From: Methylomonas sp. UP202 | GTDB lineage: Bacteria > Pseudomonadota > Gammaproteobacteria > Methylococcales > Methylomonadaceae | DNA: 64,000 nt | Direction: 5' to 3' | NCBI RefSeq assembly: GCF_029910655.1 | Contig: NZ_CP123897.1 | Span: forward strand, 930,001 to 994,000 | Shown: positions 26,236-39,854 of the stretch, piece by piece | Numbering within the stretch: the first letter of the stretch is position 1 | Layout: each line of letters starts with the position of its first letter | Program-made: the position numbers and the translations under genes | The notes under the pieces: model-generated | The model's input: only the letters and a program-made list of their open reading frames with translations | Databases searched by the model: none | Told to the model about the DNA's origin: nothing

Positions 26236-26623
26236 CGGTGGTACTTCCGGAAATTGAATGGGGCGCTGATTAGACCACATTGGCGGGCAAAGCTGAATAT
26301 CCGAAGAGCGGGGATGGGGTCGGGCGGCGCTTTTGCGGGTTTAGACCGAGACAATGTCCACCGAGGAAGGGATAGCCGCCCAATCGTCTTTTAGACTGTA
26401 CAACCGGGGAAGTTTTCGCATGATTTCGCTGCAGCACTAGCGGGGTAGAGGAGGTCGGTCTGACGATGATTCGGTTTGCCGCGAAATCCAGATACATCTA
26501 CGCATCGCGCTTCCAAGCCGCTCGACGCGGGGCAGACTGGCCATTTTAAAAAACGACCCGACCGCATGGCCGCTCACTTTTTTGAATCTGTCGACTTCCC
26601 AGCCCACACTTCCGGCGACAGTT

Positions 26624-26870
26624 ACCGCACCTTAAAACGTCCCGACCGGATATAAAACATCCTGGACCGCATTTCCCGACGCTCGGTACGCACCGCCACA
26701 ACACCGGAACGGGTAGCCGACATTCCCATCGGTCCAGCCACCGGTGTCGGCAATGCGTCCGAATCCTGATAGAACGCAATCGGAGATGTTTTATGTCCAG
26801 CAGAGTGGGTTTTAAATCCGGTCAGGGTCAATTTAAGTGCGGACGCCGTCGGTTTTAAGCGGATATCCGG
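26624..26870. repeat. Inverted terminal-like repeats, probable insertion-element scar
   Basis: The right part (26783-26870) contains GATGTTTTATGTCC, GGGTTTTAAATCCGG, AATTTAAGTGCGG and GGTTTTAAGCGGATA. The left part (26624-26670), read on the minus strand, contains GGATGTTTTATATCCGG and ACGTTTTAAGGTGCGG. The two sides are thus inverted, diverged copies around about 110 bases with no transposase. This resembles multi-repeat ends of IS21-type elements, but that identity is a guess. The rest of 26236-26978 holds no gene I can support. Confidence 0.4.
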
Positions 26871-26978
26871 CGACGCCAAGGCGAATTTTCTCCTCAAAAA
26901 TATCAAAAACGCACTAGCGAAGACGATTACAGCGCATTAACTAGCTACGTAGATGCACATCCTACATCAGGATGGCAA

Positions 26979-29900
26979 ATGGCGCTGCTCACGAATTTAG
27001 GCTTGTCTTATTACCAAGCCGGCCGTTTCAGTTTGGCCATTGACGCATGGGAGAAGGCATGGCGTTTAGGTAAGGACGTGACCGAACCGCAAGCCAAAGT
27101 GTTAGTCGATCGCGCTTTGGGCGAACTCATGCGCATGCATGCCAGGGTGGGGCATGCCGATCGTTTGGAAGCCCTTTTTGCAGAAATGGGTGACCGGCAA
27201 GTTTCGGGGCCCGCAACGGAAAATGTTGCCGGCGCGCGCGAAGGCTTATGGCAAATGCGCAACAATTACGGTATTGCCTATTTATGCGGACCGATGGCGT
27301 TGAAAAATCTACTGCTATCGCAAGGCATGAAGCCTAAACAAGTCGAGTTCTTAGACAACTACCGTTCGGGCAGTCACGGTGTAAGTCTGACCGAAGTCGG
27401 TAAACTGGCTAAGCAAGCCAATATTCCGTATACCCTAATCAAACGTCTCCCCGGCGAGCCGGTTCCGGTTCCTTCCGTCGTACATTGGAAGGTGAGCCAT
27501 TATGCCGCCATCTTGGAAGAGCGCCAAGGCCGTTACCATATTCAAGACCCTATTTTCGGTCAAGACTTATGGGTGACAATCGACGCGATCGATCAGGAAG
27601 CCAGTGGTCATTACTTGGTGCCAACCAAACAGCTCGAAGTCGGCTGGCACAAAATTCAGCTCGCCGAGGCCGATAAATTGTATGGTATGGGGTATACCAA
27701 TAACAACGACCCCAACAAAGTAGGGTCTCAGGGGGATACCGCTAAGCCCGACAAAAGTAACTGCGGCATGTGCGACTATAACTTCTCCGAGATGGCGGTT
27801 AGCCTTAATTTAAGCGATACACCGGTAGGTTACCGTCCCCCAAAGGGGCCTGGTGTGCTCAGCACCTTGACTTACAACCAACGGGATGCCGACCAACCCG
27901 CCAATTTCAGCTTCTTCAACGTCAGTCAAAAATGGACGCTGAACTGGTTAACCTACGTACAAGATAATCCTAATTCGCCGGGGGCCAGTGTTTCCCGTTA
28001 CGCGGCGGGCGGCGGCAGTTATGATTACAGCGGTTATAACAGCACTACCCATCAGTTTACCCCGGAGACTAAAAATCAAGCCGTTTTAGTCCTCGTCTCC
28101 AGTAATCCGGTACGCTACGAGCGCCGTTTGCCCAATGGCAGTGTCGAGGTTTATGGGCAATCCAACGGTTCTAGTACGTCAAGCCGTTTGGTGTTTCTGA
28201 CCCAGATCGTCGATCCAAGCGGCAATGCGCTGACCTTAAATTACGATAATCTGCTGCGTCTGACCTCCGTGACCGATGCCACGGGCCGTAATACGACGTT
28301 TAGCTACGACTTGAGCACGAAGCCTTTATTGGTGACAAAAATCACCGATCCGTTCGGACGTAGTGCCTCAATGACTTATGATAGCAGTGGACGCTTGACC
28401 AGTATTACAGACGTTTTAGGGCTGACCTCCGGTTTTCATTATGACGGTGCATCGTTGATCGACAGTATGACCACGCCCTATGGCACCACCACATTTGCCT
28501 ATGGCGGCAACGGCACCTCGCGTTACCTGCAGGCTACCGATCCATTGGGAAACACCGAGCGCCTGGAATTCCAGCAAGGCATATCGTCGATCCCTTTTAG
28601 CGATCCAACGTCCACCATACCGCAAGGCATAATTGCTCCGTTTAATTCCTATATAAACGGCAGAAATACCTATTACTGGGATAAACACGCCTATAAAATT
28701 GCGGCGGGGAATTACACCAAGGCCCGCATCAAGCATTGGACCCATTGTGCGCAAAATACCGGGGTTACCTGCCAGCCCGTGGAAAGCATTAAATACCCAC
28801 TGGAAAATCGGATTTGGTTCAATTACCCAGGACAACCGAATGGCGGGTTGGGCACTGCGGTGTCCGGCACCTATGATCAGCCCACCCGTCAAGGACGGGT
28901 CCTGGACGACGGCACGACCCAATTGACTCAGACCAGTTACAACGGTCTGGGGCAAGTGACCGAACGAATCGATGCGCTGGGCCGCGATACCAAAATCACC
29001 TACGCCGCCAATCAAATTGATCCAATACAGATCGACCAAAAAACGGCGGCGAACACCTATACCACAATCGCCAAATATACCTATAACAGCCAGCATTTGC
29101 CGTTAACCTCGACCGATGCCGCCGGACAAACGACCTTTTACAGCTATAACAGCGCCGGCCAACTGACAGAAGTGAAAGACCCGTTAGGCCAAATAACCAG
29201 CTACAACTACGACAATCTCGGTTATTTGACTCAAGTCACCAATGCCAATGGCAACACTCAGTTAAGTCTGACTTACGACAGCTATGGTCGGGTGGCAACC
29301 CGTACCGATTCGGAAGGCCGTACCCTGGCGTACAGCTACGACGACTTCGACCGCCTGGTTAAAATCACCTATCCGGACGGCACCACGCAAACCACCACCT
29401 GGGACAAGCTCGACAAGGTGTCGGTGACCGACCGCGAAGGCCGCGTCACGCATTACAGCTACGATGCGGTGCGCAATTTGGTTGCCGAAACCGATCCGTT
29501 AGGACATCAAACCCAGTATGACTACTTCCCTAATCAAACCTTAAAAAGCCTGACCGACGGCAACGGCAACGTCACCAGCTGGAGCCGCGACATTCAAAGT
29601 CGGGTCACGGCTAAAATCTATGCCGACGGCAAACAAACCACGTTTGCCTATGAAGCGACGACTAGCCGACTCAAATCGGTGACTGACGCGCTGAGTCAGA
29701 AGAAAACCTTCACCTATGCCAAGGACGATAAACCGACGGCGCTAACTTACAGCAATGCAGTCAATACCACGCCGAACGTCAGTTTTAGCTACGATCCTTG
29801 GTTCCCTAGAGTGGCGTCGATGACCGACGGTACCGGCACCACGCAGTACCAATATCGGGCTATTGGCCAATTAGGCGCACTAAAACTGAGCCAAACAGAC

Positions 29901-31532
29901 GGTCCTTTTAACAACGACACCCTCGCTTACCAGTACGACGAATTGGGCCGGATAGTGAAACGTACCGTCGATACCAGTAGCGAAACGTTCGGTTACGACG
30001 CGCTGGGCCGTTTGATCAATCACAACAACCCGTTGGGTAATTTTGCCCAAACCTATCTCGGCGAAACCGGTCAATTGACCGCTCTGCAAGACAGCACCGG
30101 CAAGGTTGGCGCGACTTTGGAGTACGATGACAACCAGAACGACCGGCGTTTATTGGGCATCCAACATATCGGCGCCGCGCGTAGTTACGGCTATGTCACC
30201 ACGCCGGAAAATCGGATCAGCCAAATCAACGAAACCACGACCTTAAGCGGAAACTGGGCCGCCAAAGACTATACCTATGGCTATGACGATGCAGAGCGAC
30301 TGACCTCGGTGGATGTCTCCAGCGGCGATCAATACCGCTACGCCTATGACGCTGGTGATAACCTGACCGGCATTGACACGCCGAAAGGCAATAACTCGAT
30401 CGCGGTCAATGGCTTGAATCAAGCCACTGCCGTCAACACCCAAAGCTATACCTACGACGCCAACGGCAACCTCACCAACGACGGCGTGCGTAACTATGCC
30501 TGGGATGCGGAAAATCGTCTGGTCAAAGTCGCGTTGACCGGACAACCGGGCTTCTCTTACCAGTTCGCGTACGACGGTTTGGACCGGCGGATTTCGATCA
30601 CATCCAGTAACGGTGTGATGGCGCCATCGGTTATGCGCTATCTGTGGTGCGGCGACACTCTGTGTCAAGCCCGCTCAGCCACGGACTCGGTGGCACGGCG
30701 TTATTATCCCGAAGGGGAGGTCAGAACTGCGGGCAATGTGCGGCTTTATTATGCCCGAGACCATTTAGGCTCGGTGCGTGACGTGCAGTTGATGAATACC
30801 GGGGCGACGGTCGCTTCGTTCGATTACGATGCCTACGGCAAACCGATCCAAAGCATGGCGAGAATTACGCCAGATTTTCTGTATGCCGGGATGTTCAACA
30901 TCCAGGGTGTTGGGTTGCATCTAACCAATTACCGCGCTTATGATCCCAATGTCGGGCGATGGGTGTCGAGGGATCCGATTGCTGAAAACGGGGGCGTTAA
31001 TCTATACACCTATGTTCGGAATAATCCATTACGTTGGACTGACCCGTTGGGTTTAAAGCCGGGTGACGCATTCGATCATCCCTTTGACGCAGCAATTGAT
31101 GTTTTAAATTGGACTTATCAGACTTATCCAAATAGTCAAAATGAATGGGCTGGAAGTATTTACCAAGGCTTAAATGATGGGAAGTTTTATGCGACTAACC
31201 CTCTTGAAGGTGGACCAACATGGTCATCTCCTAGTAAGCCTACTTGGAATCAAGGTGATGTGAGAGGTCTATATCATACTCATGGACAATGCACATCCAA
31301 TAATACAGAAGATGATTTCTCACGCCCTGGTATTGACCCGAAAACAGGAAAATATGTAGAAGAGTCTGATACTCATACCGCATGGGGCGATCAAAAGCCA
31401 ATGTTTGTCGGCACACCTGGTGGTGCTGTACTACTTTTCTCACCGAATCCACCATCTGGCCCGGAAAATGAGGGCACAGTTACTATTTTACAGCCTGGAA
31501 AATGCTGTCCCGGTGAGAATTATTTAAAATAA
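26979..31532 (+). CDS. RHS-repeat polymorphic toxin with C39-like domain, 5'-truncated
   Basis: 1517 residues from ATG 26979; the frame is open back to a stop at 26856 and reads as family sequence before this ATG, so the true N-terminus (signal peptide) appears lost. Order: TPR-like helices (1-70); a papain-like C39-type domain (about 90-200) with Cys103 in YLCGPMALKNLL, His174 in VSHYAAIL and Asp in IQDPIFGQD; RHS/YD repeats (about 290-1280); the core end YDPNVGRWVSRDPIAE and NPLRWTDPLGL; then a variable tip of about 155 residues. The tip resembles DUF4329 (EWAGSIYQG, LYHTHGQ, DDFSRPGID) and is AT-rich, a sign of swapping. RHS proteins form cages that deliver a C-terminal toxin. Confidence 0.82.
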   Translation: MALLTNLGLSYYQAGRFSLAIDAWEKAWRLGKDVTEPQAKVLVDRALGELMRMHARVGHADRLEALFAEMGDRQVSGPATENVAGAREGLWQMRNNYGIAYLCGPMALKNLLLSQGMKPKQVEFLDNYRSGSHGVSLTEVGKLAKQANIPYTLIKRLPGEPVPVPSVVHWKVSHYAAILEERQGRYHIQDPIFGQDLWVTIDAIDQEASGHYLVPTKQLEVGWHKIQLAEADKLYGMGYTNNNDPNKVGSQGDTAKPDKSNCGMCDYNFSEMAVSLNLSDTPVGYRPPKGPGVLSTLTYNQRDADQPANFSFFNVSQKWTLNWLTYVQDNPNSPGASVSRYAAGGGSYDYSGYNSTTHQFTPETKNQAVLVLVSSNPVRYERRLPNGSVEVYGQSNGSSTSSRLVFLTQIVDPSGNALTLNYDNLLRLTSVTDATGRNTTFSYDLSTKPLLVTKITDPFGRSASMTYDSSGRLTSITDVLGLTSGFHYDGASLIDSMTTPYGTTTFAYGGNGTSRYLQATDPLGNTERLEFQQGISSIPFSDPTSTIPQGIIAPFNSYINGRNTYYWDKHAYKIAAGNYTKARIKHWTHCAQNTGVTCQPVESIKYPLENRIWFNYPGQPNGGLGTAVSGTYDQPTRQGRVLDDGTTQLTQTSYNGLGQVTERIDALGRDTKITYAANQIDPIQIDQKTAANTYTTIAKYTYNSQHLPLTSTDAAGQTTFYSYNSAGQLTEVKDPLGQITSYNYDNLGYLTQVTNANGNTQLSLTYDSYGRVATRTDSEGRTLAYSYDDFDRLVKITYPDGTTQTTTWDKLDKVSVTDREGRVTHYSYDAVRNLVAETDPLGHQTQYDYFPNQTLKSLTDGNGNVTSWSRDIQSRVTAKIYADGKQTTFAYEATTSRLKSVTDALSQKKTFTYAKDDKPTALTYSNAVNTTPNVSFSYDPWFPRVASMTDGTGTTQYQYRAIGQLGALKLSQTDGPFNNDTLAYQYDELGRIVKRTVDTSSETFGYDALGRLINHNNPLGNFAQTYLGETGQLTALQDSTGKVGATLEYDDNQNDRRLLGIQHIGAARSYGYVTTPENRISQINETTTLSGNWAAKDYTYGYDDAERLTSVDVSSGDQYRYAYDAGDNLTGIDTPKGNNSIAVNGLNQATAVNTQSYTYDANGNLTNDGVRNYAWDAENRLVKVALTGQPGFSYQFAYDGLDRRISITSSNGVMAPSVMRYLWCGDTLCQARSATDSVARRYYPEGEVRTAGNVRLYYARDHLGSVRDVQLMNTGATVASFDYDAYGKPIQSMARITPDFLYAGMFNIQGVGLHLTNYRAYDPNVGRWVSRDPIAENGGVNLYTYVRNNPLRWTDPLGLKPGDAFDHPFDAAIDVLNWTYQTYPNSQNEWAGSIYQGLNDGKFYATNPLEGGPTWSSPSKPTWNQGDVRGLYHTHGQCTSNNTEDDFSRPGIDPKTGKYVEESDTHTAWGDQKPMFVGTPGGAVLLFSPNPPSGPENEGTVTILQPGKCCPGENYLK

Positions 31533-31549
31533 TATTGTCAAATTAAATT

Positions 31550-31966
31550 ATGAATTTTGGAAAAAAAGTATTTGTTGCTTTCCTTCTGCTTAACTCTCCA
31601 TGTGCGTTTTCTGAAGAAATAGATTATTCCTCTTCAGAGCAATGCATTAAGGCTTCTTCTAAGATTTCCTCGTTATGCAAAAGCTTGCGCATAACAGGTG
31701 AGTTCTACAGGGTGATTGATACCGTTTACCAACAAGATTTTAAATCTAAGGTGATAGAGATGTTAGGAAAAGCTAATCCAGACGATCCGAATGTAACCAA
31801 TATTGATAGTTATGAATTTTCCGTAATCAAAGATACAGAAAAAAATAAATATTATGTTGGAGTAGGAGCTGCACCTAGAGCTGGCGGCGCAGTGATGTTT
31901 GGTTCGTTTCATTACATATTGGACGCAACGACCTTGGAAATATTAGATAAATATCAAAGGCATTAA
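31550..31966 (+). CDS. Small exported protein, candidate immunity protein
   Basis: 138 residues, AT-rich like the toxin tip before it and unlike the rest of the window. A signal peptide (VFVAFLLLNSPCAFS) suggests the periplasm. The body has two Cys residues (EQCIKASSKISSLCK) and a C-terminal strand-rich part (KYYVGVGAAPRAGGAVMF). No family recognised. Its position 17 bases after an RHS tip gene is where cognate immunity genes normally sit, so an immunity role is inferred from position only. A periplasmic location would imply the toxin acts there. Confidence 0.6.
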   Translation: MNFGKKVFVAFLLLNSPCAFSEEIDYSSSEQCIKASSKISSLCKSLRITGEFYRVIDTVYQQDFKSKVIEMLGKANPDDPNVTNIDSYEFSVIKDTEKNKYYVGVGAAPRAGGAVMFGSFHYILDATTLEILDKYQRH

Positions 31967-31980
31967 ACGCGAAAGAAAGG

Positions 31981-32042
31981 CCGTAAGTCGCAATCGGTAG
32001 GGTGTCAATAGGCGAAGCCGTATTGCGCCGTATGTCTTACGG
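31981..32042. repeat. Small palindromic intergenic repeat
   Basis: The ends CCGTAAG (31981-31987) and CTTACGG (32036-32042) are perfect inverted repeats. Inside, TAGGGTGTCAATAGG pairs imperfectly with CGTATTGCGCCGTA. A related palindrome lies between nifD and nifK (57377-57424). Noncoding. Confidence 0.5.
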
Positions 32043-32175
32043 GCACTAAAACTGAGCTAAGTTGGCGGCCCTTACAACTGCGTCGCCATTGGGTATAAGT
32101 ACGACGTCGTGAAACGTACCGTTGATACCAGTAGAAAAACTTTCAGTTACGATGTGCTGGGTCGCTTGACCCGTA
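32043..32175 (+). pseudogene. Decayed RHS core fragment (displaced copy)
   Basis: This stretch matches part of the intact RHS gene at about 29873-30020. It keeps GCACTAAAACTGAGC and then codes for KRTVDTSRKTFSYDVLGRL, against KRTVDTSSETFGYDALGRL in the intact gene. The middle has small deletions and the frame does not stay open on either side. Orphan RHS pieces downstream of a main gene are usual leftovers of tip exchange. The noncoding rest of the gap, 32176-32588, shows nothing further. Confidence 0.7.
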
Positions 32176-32588
32176 GATCTTTCGCCAATTTGTGTCACGC
32201 CGCGTATCGAGTGGTGGTCGCAACAACCTGTAAAGTTAAGATTGAGAATATATTCCCTGCTGAAATTTCGACTTGTTTACCCTTTATATTCCACATGCCA
32301 ATAATATAGGACGGGATCTTGGAGTCTCCAATTTGATGAAAACACTGAAGTGAATGGCAGCTAACTGAAGTATCGCGACCATTATTTACTGAATAGGTTG
32401 TTTGGTTGCTAAGGGCCGATTGTCGCCATTGAATCAATTCAAACGATAGACAACAACGATCACTCCCCGCCAATTTCCTCTATCGCTCCAAACCGGAACG
32501 TACGGCGATTTCCGGTTAGTCGTTCGCGGTGTTCTACGCGGCCTGCCCAGGATTGCGGTCAACGAATAGCCTAGTCGTCCGGAATACC

Positions 32589-33986
32589 TTAAACGATCCG
32601 ATTCAGTATCAACCGCGCCTGCAAGCCGCCCATCGGCGAGCGGCCGAAGTCGATCTCGGCGCCGTGCAGCGCGACGATGCGTTGGGCGATGGACAGGCCC
32701 AGGCCGCTGCCTTCGGCGGATTGGGCGGTTTCGACGCAGCGGTAGAAACGCTGGGTCAGGCGCGCCAGTTCGGCGTCGGCGACGCCGGGGCCGGTGTCGT
32801 CGACGCAGACCGCGACTCGGCTGGCTTCGAGCCGGCAGGACGCCAGCACCGCGCCGCCGGCCGGGGTGTATTTGATGGCGTTGTCCAGCAGATTGCGCAG
32901 CAGGATTTGCAACAATTGCGGATTGGCCGCGACCGCCAATTTGGCGTCGCCGCGCAATTCCAGATCGATTTGCTTGGCGCGGGCCAACGGTTCCAGATCG
33001 GCCAGCGTGTCGGCCAGCACTTGATGAATGTCCACGCTTTGCAAATCGATCCCGGCGTTATGGTGTTGCACCCGCGCCAGCGTCAACAATTGCTGAACCA
33101 AATGCGTCATCCGCAGCACGGCCTGTTGCGCCTTGGCGATGGCTTGGTCGCGCATGGCCGGATCGACAGCTTTTTGCGCCACTTGCAGTTGGGTTTGCAG
33201 GCCGGCCAACGGCGTGCGCAGTTCGTGCGAAGCATCGGAGGTGAAATTGCGTTCGTTGACGAAGGCCTGTTCCAGCATCGCCAGCAAGGCGTTGAGCTGA
33301 TTGACCACCGGCAGCATTTCCTCGGGCAAGGCGTCCAAGGCCAGCGGTTGCAGGAAGTCGGCCTCGCGGCTGGCCAGTTCGTCCTTCAGCCGGTTGATCG
33401 GCCGCAAGGTGCGGCTGACGATCAGCCAAATCACCAAGCCCAGTACCGGCAGCGCGATCAGCACGCCGATGATTTGCTGGCCGGCGATGCTTTCGACCAG
33501 TTGCCGGCGGATGTCGTCGCGCTGGCCGACGTGGATCACGTAATCGCCGTTCTCGCTGCTCAAACTGAACACGTGCCAGAGCTGGCCGTCCAGTACCGTT
33601 TCGCTGTAGCCGTTGCGGGTCAGCGACAGCGCGAATTCCGGCGCGCTTTCCGAGCGCAATACCAGACCGTCCTTGATCGAACGCAGTTGGAAGGCAATCT
33701 TGCGTTCGTATTTGTGGCCGAGGATAGGGGTGTCGAACAATTCCGGGGTTTTCTCGCGCTCCCACAGTTTGGTCAACGCGCGCAGCCGCAGCATGTTGTC
33801 GACAAAGGCCTGCACCACCCGCGCCGATTGCGCCAGCTCGGCGTTGAACAATTCGGCGATTTCGTCGCGGGTGCGTTGGTAATTCAGATAGGCGCTGACG
33901 CTCCAACCCAGCAACAGTGCTGACAGCAGCGAGAACAGCAGTTGCTTTTTCAGCGAGCGCGGCGCCAGCCGCCAGGGTTTGGTCAT
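32589..33986 (-). CDS. Sensor histidine kinase, QseC/TctE type
   Basis: 465 residues, inner membrane. The first helix is near 15-33 (QLLFSLLSALLLGWSVSAYL) and the second near 165-185 (IIGVLIALPVLGLVIWLI), framing a periplasmic sensor of about 130 residues. A HAMP-like linker leads to HisKA (SHELRTPLAGL, phospho-His) and the ATPase domain (NLLDNAIKYTP, DTGPGV, GSGLGLSIAQRIV). The start overlaps the response regulator stop by one base (TGATG), so the two are translated together. The ligand cannot be read. Confidence 0.93.
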   Translation of the reverse strand: MTKPWRLAPRSLKKQLLFSLLSALLLGWSVSAYLNYQRTRDEIAELFNAELAQSARVVQAFVDNMLRLRALTKLWEREKTPELFDTPILGHKYERKIAFQLRSIKDGLVLRSESAPEFALSLTRNGYSETVLDGQLWHVFSLSSENGDYVIHVGQRDDIRRQLVESIAGQQIIGVLIALPVLGLVIWLIVSRTLRPINRLKDELASREADFLQPLALDALPEEMLPVVNQLNALLAMLEQAFVNERNFTSDASHELRTPLAGLQTQLQVAQKAVDPAMRDQAIAKAQQAVLRMTHLVQQLLTLARVQHHNAGIDLQSVDIHQVLADTLADLEPLARAKQIDLELRGDAKLAVAANPQLLQILLRNLLDNAIKYTPAGGAVLASCRLEASRVAVCVDDTGPGVADAELARLTQRFYRCVETAQSAEGSGLGLSIAQRIVALHGAEIDFGRSPMGGLQARLILNRIV

Positions 33987-34645
33987 CAGTCGTGATCGAC
34001 GATGTAACCGACGCCGCGTATCGTGCGGATCAGGCCAGCGTCCAGCTTTTTACGCAGATGGTGAATGTGAACTTCGACCGCGTTGCTCTCGACTTCCGAG
34101 CCCCAGGCGTACAGCGCTTCTTCCAGGCGGGCGCGGGAAATCACCTGGCCGAGATGGCCCAACAGATAGCTGAGCACTTCGAATTCCTTTTGCGACAAGT
34201 CCACCGGCTTGTCCAGGTAATACACCTGATGGGCGGCCGGGTCTATCGTCACGCCCTTGTGCTCGATCAGCGGCTGGGCATGGCCTTCGTGGCGGCGGGC
34301 GAGGGCGCGCAACCGGGCGCAGATTTCGGCCAGATCGAAAGGTTTGGCGACGTAGTCGTCCGCGCCGTTGTCCAGTCCGGCCACCCGCTCGGCCACGCCG
34401 TCGCGGGCGGTCAACAGCAGCACCGGCGTGCTGTCCTTGCGGCGGCGCAGATTCTTCAGCACGGTCATGCCGTCCATCCGCGGCAGGTTCAGGTCGAGGA
34501 CCACCAAGTCGTAGCGGTTCAATTTCAAGGCTTCGTCGGCCTGGGCGCCGTCGGTCAGCCAATCGACCGCGTAGCCTTCCAGCGTCAGCCCGGCTTTGAT
34601 ACCGTCGCCCAAAATTGCATCGTCTTCCACCAATAATAAGCGCAT
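33986..34645 (-). CDS. OmpR-family response regulator
   Basis: 219 residues from ATG 34645, chosen because the receiver begins exactly there (MRLLLVEDD) after a GGGAAC site; seven upstream in-frame residues are unlikely. The receiver domain (1-115) has the phospho-Asp in LVVLDLNLPRMDG and Lys in VAKPFDLAE. The winged-helix DNA-binding domain (about 125-219) has LSQKEFEVLSYLL and VEVHIHHLRKKL. Partner of the kinase that follows with a one-base overlap. It is divergent from the exported-protein gene at 34792, a possible target. Confidence 0.93.
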   Translation of the reverse strand: MRLLLVEDDAILGDGIKAGLTLEGYAVDWLTDGAQADEALKLNRYDLVVLDLNLPRMDGMTVLKNLRRRKDSTPVLLLTARDGVAERVAGLDNGADDYVAKPFDLAEICARLRALARRHEGHAQPLIEHKGVTIDPAAHQVYYLDKPVDLSQKEFEVLSYLLGHLGQVISRARLEEALYAWGSEVESNAVEVHIHHLRKKLDAGLIRTIRGVGYIVDHD

Positions 34646-34737
34646 GATGTTCCCAACCGGTTGCACAATTCGGCCGGCATTGTAGCAAGGAATTGCAACG
34701 GCGGATTTGCCGGTCTCAAGCTTGGATTTGCCGTTAG

Positions 34738-37973
<3,236 letters not shown>

Positions 37974-38061
37974 GCCGCCAGCTCGGCTGATCGGTCTCGG
38001 CGCTGGGCAAATAGCTGGTGCCGAGGTAGGCTAGACGGCTATTTCCCAGCGGTTCTTAAAC

Positions 38062-39194
38062 ATGAAATACAAAATTCCGATCGCCGCGACCTTGCTGGCC
38101 GTGGCTGGCGCGATTTGGCTGGCCAACCGCAAGCCGGCGCCGATCGATGTCGAAGTCTATACATTGGCCGAGGGCGAGGTGCGCGCCACGGTCGCCAACA
38201 CTCGGGTCGGCACGGTCAAGGCCTGCCGGCGCGCCTATCTGGCGCCGGCCACCGGCGGTCAGGTCGCCAAGCTGCACGTGCGGGAAGGCGATAAGGTTCG
38301 GCAAGGCCAGGTATTGCTGGAAGTCTGGAACCAGGATTTGCACGCCCAGGCCGCGTTGCAGCAGGCCCAAATCGCTGCTAACCTTGCCGCCGCCGAGCAA
38401 GCCTGCCAACTGGCCGGCGGCGCCGAGCGCGAAGCGGCCCGGATCAGCCGCTTGGGGCGGCGCGACCAAATCGTTTCCGAAGAACAAGTCGACAAATCGG
38501 TGACCGGCGGCAAAGCCCAGCGCGCCGCCTGTCTGGCTGCGCAACGGGCGGTCGATGTGGCGCAAGCCCAGCTCGGCGTCGCCGAGGCCGCCATCCAGCG
38601 CACGTTGGTCAAGGCGCCTTTCGACGGCACCGTCGCCGAAGTCAATGCCGAGCTCGGCGAATTCGTCACGCCGTCGCCGCCGGGCATTCCGACCCTGCCG
38701 CCGATCGATTTGCTGGACTTGAGTTGTTTGATCGTGTCGGCGCCGATCGACGAGGTCGATGCCGCCGCGCTGAAAACCGGCATGACCGCCTGCGTATCGC
38801 TGGACGCGTTTCCGGACAAGCGCTGCTCCGGCGTGGTCAGCCGCATCGCGCCCTATGTGTTGGAAAAGGAAAAGCAAGCCCGCACCGTCGAAGTCGAAGT
38901 CACCATGAAAGACCCGAAAGATCTGGCCGAACTGATGCCCGGCTACAGCGCCGACATCGAAGTGCTGCTGAACCGGAAGGCAAGCGCCTTGCGCCTGCCG
39001 GCCGAAGCCATTCTGGAAAATAACCGGGTGTTGACGATAGATGCCGACGGCATCTTGCGCGAGCGCGGCTTCAAACCCGGTTTGTCCAACTGGAGCTATA
39101 CCGAAGTGCTGGATGGCCTGCAAGCCGGCGAGCGAGTAGTCGTGTCGCTCGGCAAGGAAGGCGTTAAGGCCGGCGCGCGGGTCAAGGTCGTCGA

Positions 39195-39198
<4 letters not shown>
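38062..39198 (+). CDS. HlyD/MacA-type efflux periplasmic adaptor
   Basis: 378 residues. An N-terminal anchor helix (IPIAATLLAVAGAIWLA) leads into a lipoyl half-motif (ATGGQVAKLHVREGDKVRQGQVLL), a helical hairpin (about 95-190), the second lipoyl half (LVKAPFDGTVAEVNAELGEF) and beta-barrel/membrane-proximal domains (about 220-378). Adaptors of this kind bridge an inner-membrane transporter and an outer-membrane channel. The last 4 bases overlap the ABC ATPase gene. No permease gene follows. Confidence 0.88.

Positions 39199-39854
<656 letters not shown>

Noticed and set aside
24634-26394. 586-residue plus-strand frame
   Set aside because: It is antisense to the CopC-like and Asp-box genes, which have signal peptides, ribosome sites and clear motifs. 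Such long antisense frames are common in GC-rich DNA.
26622-26906. Minus-strand frame of 94 residues in the gap before the RHS gene
   Set aside because: It crosses the inverted-repeat scar, has no ribosome site, and its sequence looks like random translation of the repeats.
32529-33923. 464-residue plus-strand frame
   Set aside because: Antisense to the histidine kinase gene, whose motifs are complete; the frame has an Arg/Gln/Asp-rich composition and no domain.
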